Of a stretch of 64,000 bases of DNA, positions 16,830 to 25,859 are shown piece after piece (the first letter of the stretch is position 1; each line of letters begins with the position of its first letter). This stretch comes from Candidatus Bathyarchaeota archaeon (GTDB lineage Archaea; Thermoproteota; Bathyarchaeia; Bathyarchaeales; Bathycorpusculaceae): positions 310,001 to 374,000 of the forward strand of contig JAOZIA010000022.1 of the NCBI GenBank assembly GCA_026014585.1, given 5' to 3'. The position numbers and the translations under genes were made by a program. Under the pieces are notes generated by a model, which was given only the letters and a program-made list of their open reading frames with translations, was not told where the DNA came from and did no database searches.

Positions 16830-17576
16830 TTACACCTTTGATTGAGTGTTCTGTGCAACTATTCCCTTACCTTCCACTTGGAAGTATCGTTCTCCGCTAC
16901 ATGTTAAACAAAGACTGCGGGTTCCTTCACTAACGCTTTTTGTTGCCATAACTTCTTCGCCACAAACATCACAGACTACGCTTTTTAGTAGCGGTGCATA
17001 ATCAGGCAACATTACAGGAACATTTTTGGCTGAAAGAACTTTTTCAAAAGGAAGCTTTATGAGGGCACATGCTGCTTCCCATCCTTTTTCGCGATAAGTC
17101 TTTTGTTTGGTGGCAGTCCAAACTGTATTATTAGTTAATTGTTCTATAAGTGCAAAAAACTCTGGAACCTCTTGTTTTAGATATGTACGAAAATAGGGCA
17201 AAACCCTAACACGAACCCCGGTATCTTTTCCGCGTATGGCAAAAGTTACGGCGTGTTTTCCTAAATCACGATATATTAACCCATTATTTCCAAGAGTACA
17301 ACCTGACACCATTTGTACTCCGTCTGAAAAGCATGCATTGGTTTCCACTATGGCTATGAGTTCTTCCATACCGTCTAATGTTACGCCATCTCTTTTGAGC
17401 ATGTTTAAACCATAAACTGAAGCCATGACACCAAGGGCACTTCCTGGACAAAAGTGACCATGAAGTGTTCCAGTTATCCTTAAGAGCTTCAGTAAGTCCT
17501 CAGACGCTATTGCTTCAGATATTTCTTGTTTTGGATTGGGATTGAAAAAGTCGTCTTGTTTGCATATTTTATTCAT
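16830..17576 (-). CDS. FmdE-family protein
   Basis: A 248-aa protein with the FmdE domain: LHGHFCPGSALGVMASVYGL (residues about 37-57; His-x-Cys metal-site motif), ETNACFSDGVQMVSGCTLGNNGL (about 88-110), and a C-terminal treble-clef zinc ribbon (CDVCGEE...CLTCSG). FmdE was named from a formylmethanofuran dehydrogenase operon, but it is not a core catalytic subunit and its function is unsettled, probably metal or cofactor handling. First gene of a three-gene operon with the TrmO-like and methyltransferase genes. No Fmd/Fwd catalytic subunits are nearby. Confidence 0.88.
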   Translation of the reverse strand: MNKICKQDDFFNPNPKQEISEAIASEDLLKLLRITGTLHGHFCPGSALGVMASVYGLNMLKRDGVTLDGMEELIAIVETNACFSDGVQMVSGCTLGNNGLIYRDLGKHAVTFAIRGKDTGVRVRVLPYFRTYLKQEVPEFFALIEQLTNNTVWTATKQKTYREKGWEAACALIKLPFEKVLSAKNVPVMLPDYAPLLKSVVCDVCGEEVMATKSVSEGTRSLCLTCSGERYFQVEGKGIVAQNTQSKV

Positions 17577-17753
17577 TTCTACATCACCAATAATTCCTTA
17601 TATAGATGATAATTTTTCGGGGCTTTGCCTTTTGCAATAAATAAAAAGACGACACAGACATAAATGTTATGACTAAAGCTTAAGAAAGTAACACTAAAAA
17701 AAGCGTCACAATGAGAAACGTTAATGGAAGGCAAAAAACCGCTCAAAGATAAG

Positions 17754-17831
17754 TGGCGCCCAGGCCGGGATTCGGACCCGGGTCCTGCGGGCGACAGCCG
17801 CATATACTAGACCGAACTATACTACCTGGAC
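17754..17831 (-). tRNA. tRNA-Asp (GTC)
   Basis: The minus strand folds as a cloverleaf: acceptor GTCCAGG/CCTGGGC, anticodon stem TGCGG/CCGCA with loop CTGTCGC (anticodon GTC), and T stem CCGGG/CCCGG with loop TCCGAAT. CCA is encoded. No intron is visible. Confidence 0.95.
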
Positions 17832-17972
17832 ACAGCGCCTCAACAATACATGATGCTTTAATTAATATAGCTTTCTCGATGAAAAGGGCAGTTTTTGACT
17901 GGCAAGATGCCTGTTGAGCAATGGCTTTACTATATAGAAGGTTATATTAACAAAATGCACGTACTTTTAAGC

Positions 17973-18380
17973 ATGAACAACTGCATAGTTTATTTTTCAA
18001 GAACGGGAAACACTAAACGGTTAGCCCAAGCCATAGCATCCACTGTAGAAGCCCCAATCTATGATTTAACCTCCAGCCAACCTGACATCATCAAAACATG
18101 TGACACACTATTTTTGGGAACACCCGTTGAAGGAGCCAGCCCCACAAAAGAAATATTAGCTTTCATAGGAAACCTGCCACAAGTAGAAAGCAAAAAAGTT
18201 ATCCTGTTCTGTACCTTCAAGCTTTTTGGTAACAAAAGAACCATGAACGCTATGGAAAAACAGTTAACTCCAAAAGGGTACCATGTGGTTTTGAAAGTTT
18301 CAAAAAAGGGCCTGAAACCTGAGGTAGAAGCTGATTTTTCTGATGTGCTCTCTGAAATTAAAAAATTCTTAGCGATATAA
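17973..18380 (+). CDS. Flavodoxin-like FMN protein
   Basis: A 135-aa flavodoxin-fold protein: NNCIVYFSRTGNTKRLAQAI is the FMN phosphate-binding loop (SRTGNT), with later TLFLGTPVEGASPTKEI and KVILFCTFKLFGNKRTM around the flavin. These small electron carriers or flavodoxin-like oxidoreductases (FldA/WrbA superfamily) are cytoplasmic. Frames extend upstream to 17895, but the fold begins at the Met at 17973. No redox partner gene is adjacent. Confidence 0.8.
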   Translation: MNNCIVYFSRTGNTKRLAQAIASTVEAPIYDLTSSQPDIIKTCDTLFLGTPVEGASPTKEILAFIGNLPQVESKKVILFCTFKLFGNKRTMNAMEKQLTPKGYHVVLKVSKKGLKPEVEADFSDVLSEIKKFLAI

Positions 18381-18400
18381 AAAAAATAAATTTTGTTTCT

Positions 18401-18423
18401 GCCCTAAAAGGGCGGCTGTTTTT
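18401..18423 (+). terminator. Hairpin plus T-run terminator
   Basis: GCCCT-AAA-AGGGC (18401-18413) followed by GGCTG and a T-run (18419-18423). It lies 20 bases past the flavodoxin stop. Confidence 0.4.
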
Positions 18424-18547
18424 AGTTTCCATCTACTAGATGAGCTGTTCCGTCTGGGCAGTAGACTTTCTCGCCAACATAGGCGACACTAAAGCGTCTG
18501 CTACATGCTTTCATTTGGGAGCATCCATCGCAATCTCGCGACAACAT
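18422..18547 (-). CDS. Small cysteine-rich protein (41 aa)
   Basis: A 41-codon frame from ATG at 18547 to TAA at 18422, with GGAGGAAAAG about 10 bases upstream. Residues DCDGCSQMKACSRRF near the N-terminus and a later YCPDG give four or five cysteines in a metal-ligand pattern; GEKVYCPDGTAHLVDG resembles a small beta-hairpin. The family is not recognised. The strong ribosome site and cysteine spacing argue that it is real. Confidence 0.5.
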   Translation of the reverse strand: MLSRDCDGCSQMKACSRRFSVAYVGEKVYCPDGTAHLVDGN

Positions 18548-18716
18548 ATCTTATCTTTTCCTCCTGAACTGTGAACTTCTGAAACTGCCTTGTTTATTCC
18601 ATAATGCAACAGTGCTGTCTGCACATGAAGATGCAGTTTTGAGTGAAGCTACATGGTTATGCAGATGTACCTTTTAAACTTTGTTTACAGCTGTTATCAT
18701 AATAGTTACTGCCAGC

Positions 18717-21446
18717 TCACTTTTCTTTTTTTGTTCTCCTGTCAATAATTTTTTGTCTAGCAAACTTGCGTATTTCTTCAGCAACAAAGACAGAACTGGA
18801 TACCCCAAAGATTATCAACCAATCCCAAATTGAGAGCGCAGTGGTTCCTAATGCAACTTGAAGTTGTGGAAGAACAGTTGCCAACACCTGTAGGATAACT
18901 GAAGTGAGTATTGCAACAATCAAGTATTTGTTACTGAACAAGCCTATTTTGAAAACTGATTGCGTTCGTGATCTGCAGTTGATGCCGCTAAATATTTGGA
19001 ACATCGAAATTGTCATGAAAGCCATAGTTGTAGCAATTAAAACATCGCCTCTGCCTAAAGCAAACGAGTAAACCAGAAGTGTTCCAACACCCATGAATAC
19101 TCCTACAAATATTGTATTTAGCAGTATACCCCGAGTGAATATTTTAGCGTCTGGTTTTCTAGGGGGCATATTCATAACGCCTGCTTCTTTGGGCTCCATT
19201 GCAATGAATTTGTCTAAAAGACCATCCGTTACAAGGTTAACCCACAATATTTGCACCGCTGTAAAAATAAAATTACCTGGAAACAGGAACAAAGCACCAA
19301 TAAACGCAATAATTTCCCCTGCGTTTGTTGCAATCAAATATTTTACTGTTTTTTGAATATTTTCAAAAACTACCCTACCTTCTTCAACAGCATTAACAAT
19401 ACTTGTAAAGTTATCATCTGTCAAAATCATGTCTGCCGTTTCTTTAGTGACATCTGTACCGGTGATGCCCATTGCAACGCCAATTCCAGCTGCTTTTAAC
19501 GCGGGTGCATCATTTACGCCGTCTCCGGTCATTGCCACTATGTGACCCTTACGTTTTAGAGATTCCACTATGCGGTGTTTGTGAGTGGGTGATGCGCGAG
19601 CAAAAACCAGCGTTTTTTCGATGACTTCATCAAGTTGTTCGTCACTCATTTGTTCAAGTTCAGTGCCTGAAATAGCCAAGGAACCTTTTTCTGAAATACC
19701 GATATCTTTTGCTATGGCTTCGGCTGTTAGTTTTTGGTCGCCAGTTGCCATGACAACTCTAATGCCTGCTTTTTTACAGAGTTTGACAGCGTTTTTAACT
19801 TCCGGTCTTGGCGGGTCAATCATTCCCATAAGTCCTAAGAAGGTCAGCGTTGAGGCTTTGCGTTCAATTTCTTGTTTTAGAGAAAGTTGGTCTTCAGTTT
19901 TTACGGTTCGAGTAGCCATCGCCAGTACTCTTAATGCTTGACCTGCCAGTTGGGTATTAACTTGTAGAAGTTCTTCTTTCTTCTGTTGTGTCAGTTTTTT
20001 AACTTTGCCATCTTCAAAAATGTGAGAGCAAAGCTCAATTATGCTTTCAGGTGCACCCTTGATGTGTGCTTCAACTTGTCCGTTAACTTCATGAAATGTT
20101 GCCATGTATCTTTCTTTGGAGTCAAATGGGATTTCGTCAACTCTTGGAAACTCTTCATCCAGTATGTTTTTATGTAATTGAGTTTTCGCTCCAGCAACAA
20201 CTAAAGCACCTTCAGTTGGGTCACCATAAATATCCCAGCTGAAGGCACCGTTTGTTTCTTGTTTTCGTAATCTTGAGTCATTGCACAAGATTGCCGTTTT
20301 AAGAAGCTGTTTTAACGCAACATCCTTTTCAGGATCTACCTTTACATTTCCAGCGACAAATTCGCCTTCTGGAGCATACCCGACACCAGTAACATCAATT
20401 AAGTGATTGTTACTGAAGATTTTTTGTACCGTCATTTGATTAGTTGTTAGAGTACCTGTTTTGTCAGTACATATTACAGTTGCAGAACCTAAAGTATCAA
20501 CAGCTTGAAGTTTTCGAATAATGGCATTACGTTTAGCCATACGATGTAAGCCAACAGCAAGGGTTATTGTGACAACTATTGGTAATCCCTGCGGAATCGC
20601 CGAAACAGCTGCTGCAATAACAAACAGAAGCGTTTCAAGAAAACCGATACCCTGAAGAATTGCAACTGTAAAGGTTATGATGCTTGCGGCTAAAGCAAAA
20701 TAGCTTATTTTTTTACCTAAATCTGCAGAACGTTTCTCAATGGGTGTTTTCCCTTTTTTGGTTTCTTTCATTAACGTAGCAATTTTGCCAATCTCGCCAA
20801 ACATTCCTGTTGCAATAACAACCGCTTGTCCTCTGCCCTGCGTAATTACAGTCCCAGCAAAAGCCATGTTCTTTCTTTCTTCAATTGGCAATTCACCAGC
20901 GAGTCTGTCTGAAGTTTTACGCACAGGAGTGGATTCACCTGTAAGCATAGACTCATTGATTTCAAGATTGTAACATTCAAAAATGCGTGCGTCAGCAGGT
21001 ATTTTATCCCCTGCATCGAGCAGTAAAATGTCACCTGGCACTATTTCTTTTGCTTTAATTCGGATTTCTGTACCATCACGAATGACCTCAGCTTCAGGTG
21101 CGCTCATTGATTTTAGGGCGTTGATTGCTTCTTCCGCTTTAAATTCCTGAATAAAGCCCACGGTCATATCGATAATTATGACCACAAAAATAACAAGGGC
21201 ATCATAGTAATGCTCTACAAATAATGAAATGATTGCAGCAAAGATTAGCACTATTACAATAGGGTTTCGGATTTTTTCCAAAAATAAGGTTAATCTGCTG
21301 GTTTTCTTTTCTGCTTGGAGTTCATTAAAACCGTATTTTTTTAGTCTTGCCTCTGCCTCAGCGGTTGATAAGCCATTTTCGCTTGTTTTGATTTTTTTGA
21401 ATGCATCTTCAGCGTCTATGCTGTGCCAAGTATTTTCTTGTGACAT
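18717..21446 (-). CDS. P-type cation-transporting ATPase (Ca2+-type, P2)
   Basis: A 909-aa integral membrane pump. It carries the actuator motif TGES (LTGESTPV, about residue 178), the phosphorylation site [12 protein letters not shown] (about 333), the nucleotide-binding KGAPE (about 480), the hinge [13 protein letters not shown] (about 635) and ten predicted helices. The overall architecture matches eukaryote-like P2A/P2B Ca2+ pumps. The helix-4 motif is PQGLP, where many Ca2+ pumps have PEGLP, so one metal-coordinating Glu is a Gln. The ATG at 21446 follows GGTGA and is preferred to the TTG at 21458. Monocistronic. Confidence 0.88.
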   Translation of the reverse strand: MSQENTWHSIDAEDAFKKIKTSENGLSTAEAEARLKKYGFNELQAEKKTSRLTLFLEKIRNPIVIVLIFAAIISLFVEHYYDALVIFVVIIIDMTVGFIQEFKAEEAINALKSMSAPEAEVIRDGTEIRIKAKEIVPGDILLLDAGDKIPADARIFECYNLEINESMLTGESTPVRKTSDRLAGELPIEERKNMAFAGTVITQGRGQAVVIATGMFGEIGKIATLMKETKKGKTPIEKRSADLGKKISYFALAASIITFTVAILQGIGFLETLLFVIAAAVSAIPQGLPIVVTITLAVGLHRMAKRNAIIRKLQAVDTLGSATVICTDKTGTLTTNQMTVQKIFSNNHLIDVTGVGYAPEGEFVAGNVKVDPEKDVALKQLLKTAILCNDSRLRKQETNGAFSWDIYGDPTEGALVVAGAKTQLHKNILDEEFPRVDEIPFDSKERYMATFHEVNGQVEAHIKGAPESIIELCSHIFEDGKVKKLTQQKKEELLQVNTQLAGQALRVLAMATRTVKTEDQLSLKQEIERKASTLTFLGLMGMIDPPRPEVKNAVKLCKKAGIRVVMATGDQKLTAEAIAKDIGISEKGSLAISGTELEQMSDEQLDEVIEKTLVFARASPTHKHRIVESLKRKGHIVAMTGDGVNDAPALKAAGIGVAMGITGTDVTKETADMILTDDNFTSIVNAVEEGRVVFENIQKTVKYLIATNAGEIIAFIGALFLFPGNFIFTAVQILWVNLVTDGLLDKFIAMEPKEAGVMNMPPRKPDAKIFTRGILLNTIFVGVFMGVGTLLVYSFALGRGDVLIATTMAFMTISMFQIFSGINCRSRTQSVFKIGLFSNKYLIVAILTSVILQVLATVLPQLQVALGTTALSIWDWLIIFGVSSSVFVAEEIRKFARQKIIDRRTKKEK

Positions 21447-21671
21447 ATTTTTCACCAATTTAGTTAAAAACGGAGGTTACACTAATGCAAACAATTGAAC
21501 AAAACTTACGATTTCTCATTAAGTTAAACATTGTTTGATTATATATTTCCAACAAAGAAGTGATTAATAGTTTTATTTATAATATTCGTAAATAATTTAA
21601 CAATTTAACCATAAATCATAAACCAAAAAAGGCGCAACCAAAAATCAGGCACTCACACATGCAGCAATTGA

Positions 21672-22190
21672 CTAGAAAGTTTCTTTATGCATTACTTCAC
21701 TTAGTGCACGCTTAGGTCGTTCTGGTGGCATCTCGTTTGGAAATCCCACAGTAACCATAGCCACAGGACGTAAACCCTCGGGTGCCTTAACTATTTTTGC
21801 AACTTCGTCCTCTTGGAAAGCACCAATCCAGCAAGCTCCCAACCCCAGAGATACCGCAGTTAACATCAGGTTTTCAACCGCTGCTGACGCATCTTGAATG
21901 CAATAAAGGTTAATCCCGCGTGAACCATACTGTTGAGCAACGTGCTGATTAACACAAACCACAATAACAACTGAAGCCTGCGTCATTTGAGTTTGCGCTC
22001 TTGCAGCATAAAACAGCATTTTCTTATGCTCTGCCTTGGACACAACAACAAATTCCCATGGCTGAAGATTTCCAGCGGAAGGCACCTTTCTTGCAGCATC
22101 AATGAGTTTTTCAACTGTACCCGCGGGCAAGGGTTGGTCTTTGAAGTTTCGTATGCTTCGTCTTTTGCTTATGGCTTCGGAAAGGTCCAT
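21672..22190 (-). CDS. Nitroreductase-family FMN oxidoreductase
   Basis: A 172-aa nitroreductase: KRRSIRNFKDQPLP (FMN phosphate site), PSAGNLQPWEFVVV, and LTAVSLGLGACWIGAF near residue 115. The single-domain length is typical of small archaeal members that reduce nitro compounds or act in flavin cofactor reactions using NAD(P)H. The substrate is not identifiable from sequence. Monocistronic. Confidence 0.88.
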   Translation of the reverse strand: MDLSEAISKRRSIRNFKDQPLPAGTVEKLIDAARKVPSAGNLQPWEFVVVSKAEHKKMLFYAARAQTQMTQASVVIVVCVNQHVAQQYGSRGINLYCIQDASAAVENLMLTAVSLGLGACWIGAFQEDEVAKIVKAPEGLRPVAMVTVGFPNEMPPERPKRALSEVMHKETF

Positions 22191-22240
22191 GTTTGTTTCT
22201 CCTTAGAGTAAGAGTCTTATGTTTGTTGATAAATGTTGTT

Positions 22241-22306
22241 TTTGGATGATGTGAACTTAGAGCCGAGCATCAGCGATGAAGGGGCTCGACGGGCGAACTG
22301 ACAAAC
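22241..22306 (+). ncRNA. Probable C/D-box sRNA guiding 16S rRNA methylation (C1402)
   Basis: On the plus strand a near-consensus C box (ATGATGT, 22246-22252), an internal C'-like GCGATGA (22273-22279) and a perfect D box CTGA (22298-22301) are spaced as in archaeal C/D sRNAs. The base before the C box pairs with the base after the D box. The guide just before D contains GACGGGCG, exactly complementary to the universal 16S CGCCCGUC (E. coli 1400-1407). With the D+5 rule the target is C1402, which is 2'-O-methylated in bacteria. The D' box is weak. The last C-box base is T, not A. Confidence 0.6.
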
Positions 22307-22379
22307 TAAAGCGGAAAACTTATCTGATGAGCAGACATGAAAACATGCAAAACATGCATTGAGGCGTGAGGTGAACTGA

Positions 22380-22667
22380 ATGGTTGAAGTTAAAATAAAT
22401 GCTTCAGAAATCAAAGGCAGCGGAGACAAAATGATTGAAAAACTAGCCGATTTCCTCAAAGACAAAACAGGCGGGGAAGTCTCCACAGAATCCAAAGTCA
22501 TCACAGTGAAAGGTGAAGGACCAGCACTAGCCAAAAAATACATCCGTGTAACAATCAAAAAATTCCTCCACAAACACGAATTAATCGACACTTTCCGAGT
22601 AGTAGTTGACACAGAAGAAGACGGCGCATTATACATTAAAGAACGCAAAACATACGAAGAAGACTAA
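22380..22667 (+). CDS. rpl22e: Ribosomal protein eL22
   Basis: A 95-aa basic protein matching the eukaryotic L22e family (not bacterial uL22): it starts with VEVKINASEIKGSGDKMIEKLADFLKDKTGGE and has KKYIRVTIKKFLHKHELIDTFRVV, the signature helix-strand of eL22. The acidic C-terminus (RKTYEED) is also typical. A component of the large subunit, cytoplasmic. eL22 is absent from many archaea and is known from a few TACK/Asgard lineages. It is preceded by GAGGTGAA and the candidate C/D sRNA. Confidence 0.82.
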   Translation: MVEVKINASEIKGSGDKMIEKLADFLKDKTGGEVSTESKVITVKGEGPALAKKYIRVTIKKFLHKHELIDTFRVVVDTEEDGALYIKERKTYEED

Positions 22668-22707
22668 CCACCCAATTTAACACATCATTTTGTTTTTTAA
22701 AAAAATC

Positions 22708-22730
22708 GTTAACAGCTTTGGCTTGTTAAC
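22708..22730. terminator. Bidirectional terminator hairpin
   Basis: Inverted repeat GTTAACA (22708-22714) / TGTTAAC (22724-22730), with flanking T/A runs, sits between the convergent eL22 and msrA stops. Confidence 0.4.
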
Positions 22731-22735
22731 ACCCA

Positions 22736-23293
22736 TCAGATTGGAGCTTTTATTTTATCAATAAATTTCTGCTGAAGCTTAGTGATTTTGGGTGCAATAA
22801 CGATTTGGCAGTAGGAATCTTTGGGATGTTTTTTGTAGTAGTCTTTATGGTATGTTTCTGCTTTGTAAAACATTGTTAAGGGTTCCACACTGGTCACGAT
22901 TGGCTTATCCCAAATACTCTCATTGGTTAACTCGTTAATAACCTCAAGCGCCACCCGCCTCTGCTCTTCACTGCTGTAAAAAATCGCGCTTCGATACTGA
23001 GTACCTACATCCGCACCCTGCCTATTCAGCGAAGTTGGATCATGCATGGAAAAGAAAACATGCAAAATATCCCTAAAACTAATCACCTCTGGATCAAAAG
23101 TTATCTGCGCCGCCTCCGCATACCCTGTCATGCCCTTAGAAACCATCGCATACGTTGGATTAGGCAAACTACCCCCTGTATAACCGAGCTCTATTTTTTC
23201 CACACCCTTTATGATGCTAAAAGCTGCTTCTGTGCACCAAAAACAACCCGCGGCTAAAGTTGCGGTTTCCAGAGGCTTTTTTGTTTGGTTCAT
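22736..23293 (-). CDS. msrA: Peptide methionine-S-sulfoxide reductase
   Basis: Reduces the S-epimer of methionine sulfoxide; cytoplasmic oxidative repair. The 185-aa protein has the active-site GCFWCTEAAF (catalytic Cys followed by FWC), then GYTGG, and GADVGTQYRSAIFY with the conserved Asp/Tyr. The resolving-Cys region SYCQIVIAPK lies near the C-terminus. The ATG at 23293 follows GGAAGC; a TTG lies 15 bases upstream. Monocistronic. Confidence 0.95.
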   Translation of the reverse strand: MNQTKKPLETATLAAGCFWCTEAAFSIIKGVEKIELGYTGGSLPNPTYAMVSKGMTGYAEAAQITFDPEVISFRDILHVFFSMHDPTSLNRQGADVGTQYRSAIFYSSEEQRRVALEVINELTNESIWDKPIVTSVEPLTMFYKAETYHKDYYKKHPKDSYCQIVIAPKITKLQQKFIDKIKAPI

Positions 23294-23419
23294 GATTAGC
23301 GCTTCCAAGAATGATTATGCAAGTCTTAACTTAACATTTTGTGGCTACAACAACACAGCAACAAGTTATCGTAACCCATTTACCCCAGCAAAACTCAATA
23401 CCCTTTAGGAAACACACAA

Positions 23420-24412
23420 ATGTCAGCCAAACCTCTTTCAAAAATAAAAATCACACCCATAGCAGCAGAAAGCTTAGGTGTACGCTCTATGTGCACCCTA
23501 TTCGAAACTCCAGATGTCACGATTCTTTTAGATGCAGGCATCTCACTTTGTCCGTATCGGTTCAACCTGCCACCGCACCCCATCGAGTTCCAAACCATCA
23601 ACCGCCTACGCAAAACTATCGCGGAAGCAGCCGACAAAGCCGACATAGTTACGATTAGTCATTATCATTTTGACCATCACACACCCAGTTTTGAGGATTG
23701 GGTGGTTAACTGGACAAAGGAAAATGAGACGGCAAGGCAGATTTACCAAGACAAAACAGTTCTTGCCAAAAACCCAAAAGAAAACATAAACGCTAGTCAA
23801 CGGCAGCGTGCATGGATGTTTGAGAAAACAGGAGCCAAGCATGCCAAAACGTTAGAGGCGGCAGATGGGAGAACATTTGTTTTTGGAAATACTTCTTTAG
23901 AGTTTTCGCCGGCGGTTGCTCATGGCGCTGAAAACTCGATGCTTGGCTATGTAGTCATGGCAAAAGTGAGTTTTGAGAATGAACGGTTTATGTTTGCGCC
24001 TGATGTTCAAGGACCAATGGTGTCTTCAACGCTTGAGCTTATTTTGTCTGCTAAACCGGACGTGTTATTGGTGGGGGGTCCACCGTTTTATCTGGGGGGT
24101 TTTCGTGTGGAATGGTCGCAGTTGGATTTGGCAGTAGCTAATTTGAAGCAAATTGTTGAGGCTGTTCCAGTGACAATTATTGAGCATCATACATTGCGGG
24201 ATGAGTTTTGGAAGAAAAAAACCGCCGTTATTGCAGAAACCGCTAAAAAGTTTGGGCATAGCATGGTTTCGGCTGCGGCTTTTTTGGGTGTTAAAGAAAC
24301 TTTTTTGGAATCTAACCGTAAACAGCTTTTTGCCAGTAATCCGCCTTCGAAAGAGTTTGAGCAGTGGATGAAAACGCTAAATGAAAAGAAAATCAGCAAA
24401 CCGCCCCTGTAG
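23420..24412 (+). CDS. Metallo-beta-lactamase-fold hydrolase (UPF0282)
   Basis: A 330-aa protein of the archaeal UPF0282 family. The MBL metal-site HYHFDHH (about residue 80) provides the HxHxDH motif; further conserved sites are LDAGISLCPYRF, LEFSPAVAHGAENS and HHTLRDEFW. It probably binds two metal ions. The family is widespread in archaea, with substrate unknown. No signal peptide is seen. It ends with a T-run (24420-24426) that may terminate transcription. Confidence 0.85.
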   Translation: MSAKPLSKIKITPIAAESLGVRSMCTLFETPDVTILLDAGISLCPYRFNLPPHPIEFQTINRLRKTIAEAADKADIVTISHYHFDHHTPSFEDWVVNWTKENETARQIYQDKTVLAKNPKENINASQRQRAWMFEKTGAKHAKTLEAADGRTFVFGNTSLEFSPAVAHGAENSMLGYVVMAKVSFENERFMFAPDVQGPMVSSTLELILSAKPDVLLVGGPPFYLGGFRVEWSQLDLAVANLKQIVEAVPVTIIEHHTLRDEFWKKKTAVIAETAKKFGHSMVSAAAFLGVKETFLESNRKQLFASNPPSKEFEQWMKTLNEKKISKPPL

Positions 24413-24453
24413 ACGCGTCTTTTTTTAGATAGGGGGTAGTTAACGTTTGGATG

Positions 24454-24500
24454 CCTCTTTATAAAGAGGTGACGTTATATATAAGATGCTATTTAAATAG
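24454..24500 (+). promoter_or_regulatory. tbp promoter with palindromic TATA element
   Basis: A perfect 16-base palindrome CCTCTTTATAAAGAGG (24454-24469) contains TTTATAAA, and a second TATA-like TTATATATAA (24475-24484) follows. The tbp ATG is 36 bases beyond the second element, giving a short leader. The duplicated, symmetrical TATA may allow TBP to repress its own gene; that is inference. Confidence 0.5.
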
Positions 24501-24519
24501 AGAGACCGTGTGAGTTGAA

Positions 24520-25083
24520 ATGAGCAAACGAACCCCTAAAATTTCAATCCAAAACATCGTCGCATCCGTTTCACTTAACCAAAAAATAGACTTACAAAAA
24601 ATAGTAGAAAAATTCCCACAAACTGAATATAATCCCAGCGTTTTTCCTGGCCTTGTTTTCCGCCTCAAAAAACCCAAAACCGCCACCCTAATTTTTGGCA
24701 CTGGAAAAATGGTGTGCACAGGCGCAAAATCCGAAAAAGAATCCCGAAGCGCCGTAGAAAAAGTCGTCAAGGAATTGCGCAGTGAAGGCATTCAAATCAC
24801 AGAAAAACCAGTTGTGAATATCCAAAACATCGTTGCATCCGCAGAGCTAGGCGGCGAAATCGACCTTGAAAGCCTAGTTTACAAACTTAGCCGCGTAATG
24901 TATGAACCTGAGCAGTTCCCAGGTGCAGTTTTCCGCATGGATGAACCACAGGTAGTGTTTCTGATTTTCTCTGCAGGTAAACTTGTCTGTGTCGGCGCAA
25001 AACGCGAAGAGCAAGTCTACGAAGCTGTGGATAAGATTCAAAAGCTCCTGGAAGAAAAAGAACTCATCTACTACACCAGCTAA
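24520..25083 (+). CDS. tbp: TATA-box-binding protein
   Basis: A 187-aa protein with two direct repeats of about 90 residues: ISIQNIVASVSLNQKIDL...FPGLVFRLKKPKTATLIFGTGKMVCTGAK, then VNIQNIVASAELGGEIDL...FPGAVFRMDEPQVVFLIFSAGKLVCVGAK. These carry the phenylalanine pairs that kink DNA. Binds TATA boxes and recruits TFB and RNA polymerase. The short C-terminal tail (EKELIYYTS) is Tyr-rich rather than strongly acidic. The length and repeat spacing are standard for archaea. Confidence 0.97.
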   Translation: MSKRTPKISIQNIVASVSLNQKIDLQKIVEKFPQTEYNPSVFPGLVFRLKKPKTATLIFGTGKMVCTGAKSEKESRSAVEKVVKELRSEGIQITEKPVVNIQNIVASAELGGEIDLESLVYKLSRVMYEPEQFPGAVFRMDEPQVVFLIFSAGKLVCVGAKREEQVYEAVDKIQKLLEEKELIYYTS

Positions 25084-25088
25084 ACCCT

Positions 25089-25793
25089 CTATTTTTTCAT
25101 TCTTCGCCGTACGGCAGGATTTGATTCTGCCATCTTTTTTAGCGCCAACTCAAACGTTTCATCATCAGCCAATTCCCTTTTCAAGAAAACGCCTGTTCTG
25201 CCAACTTGATCTCTTTTCAAAAGCGTATGAACCCTATCCAAAACCGTTTCAGCAGAAATACCTAAAATTTTAGCAGCAAATACTTCACGGTCAACCACAC
25301 TGCTCTCCACATGACCCCTCTCTGTGGGCTCAATCAGCATAAGCCGCTTATCAACGCCCGCAACCCGTACGTCCGCATTGAGTTGGGTGAGGTTGATCTC
25401 TCCGCCGAATTGGTAAAATTCGCGTTCCACTCTACGCATCTCCATCAAAGGAAAAGAAATGCTGGTTTTCTCATCGATTTCGATGTAGGCTTTCATGGCG
25501 TATGTTGGCGTTGCTTGTATGATTAGGCGATTATTAGGAACGATTTTGGCTTTCTCCAGCGCGGTTTCGACAAGGAAGCTGTTTTGGATTTCTGCTATGA
25601 ATACATCGATGTCGCTGTCTGGATGTACATCACCTCTTGCAAGACTCCCGTGAATAACTGACTGAAGATGAAACGCTTGTAGTGCAGTCATAATTTGAGC
25701 TGCTTTTTGCCGCAAACTCCTCAGCCTAGCCCACTGTGCACTGTTGTAGATGACTTCTTGGTGTTGGCTTGGCTTTTGAGGTTTTGCAGTCAT
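25089..25793 (-). CDS. Nucleotidyltransferase-domain protein
   Basis: A 234-aa protein with a polymerase-beta-type active site: VIHGSLARGDVHPDSDIDVFIAE (GS...DSDID, residues about 45-65) gives two of the three metal-binding Asp/Glu; a third may be in the EIDEKTSISF region. A C-terminal helical region (VVDREVFAAKILGIS...DRVHTLLKRDQVGRTG) may be a winged or HTH-like module. Archaeal relatives are uncharacterised. It may act on a nucleotide, protein or RNA. It converges on tbp. Confidence 0.8.
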   Translation of the reverse strand: MTAKPQKPSQHQEVIYNSAQWARLRSLRQKAAQIMTALQAFHLQSVIHGSLARGDVHPDSDIDVFIAEIQNSFLVETALEKAKIVPNNRLIIQATPTYAMKAYIEIDEKTSISFPLMEMRRVEREFYQFGGEINLTQLNADVRVAGVDKRLMLIEPTERGHVESSVVDREVFAAKILGISAETVLDRVHTLLKRDQVGRTGVFLKRELADDETFELALKKMAESNPAVRRRMKK

Positions 25794-25859
25794 GAATCAT
25801 TCCGTTCTATTGTTTAATGGTGCATTATTTATTTACTTTAATTATTCATAAAACAGTAC

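Noticed and set aside
22321-22380. Second C/D-like box pair just before eL22 (CTGATGA ... CTGA)
   Set aside because: No internal boxes and no recognisable rRNA guide; it overlaps the eL22 ribosome-binding region.
22217-22648. 143-aa minus-strand frame
   Set aside because: Antisense to eL22, which has the clear family match.
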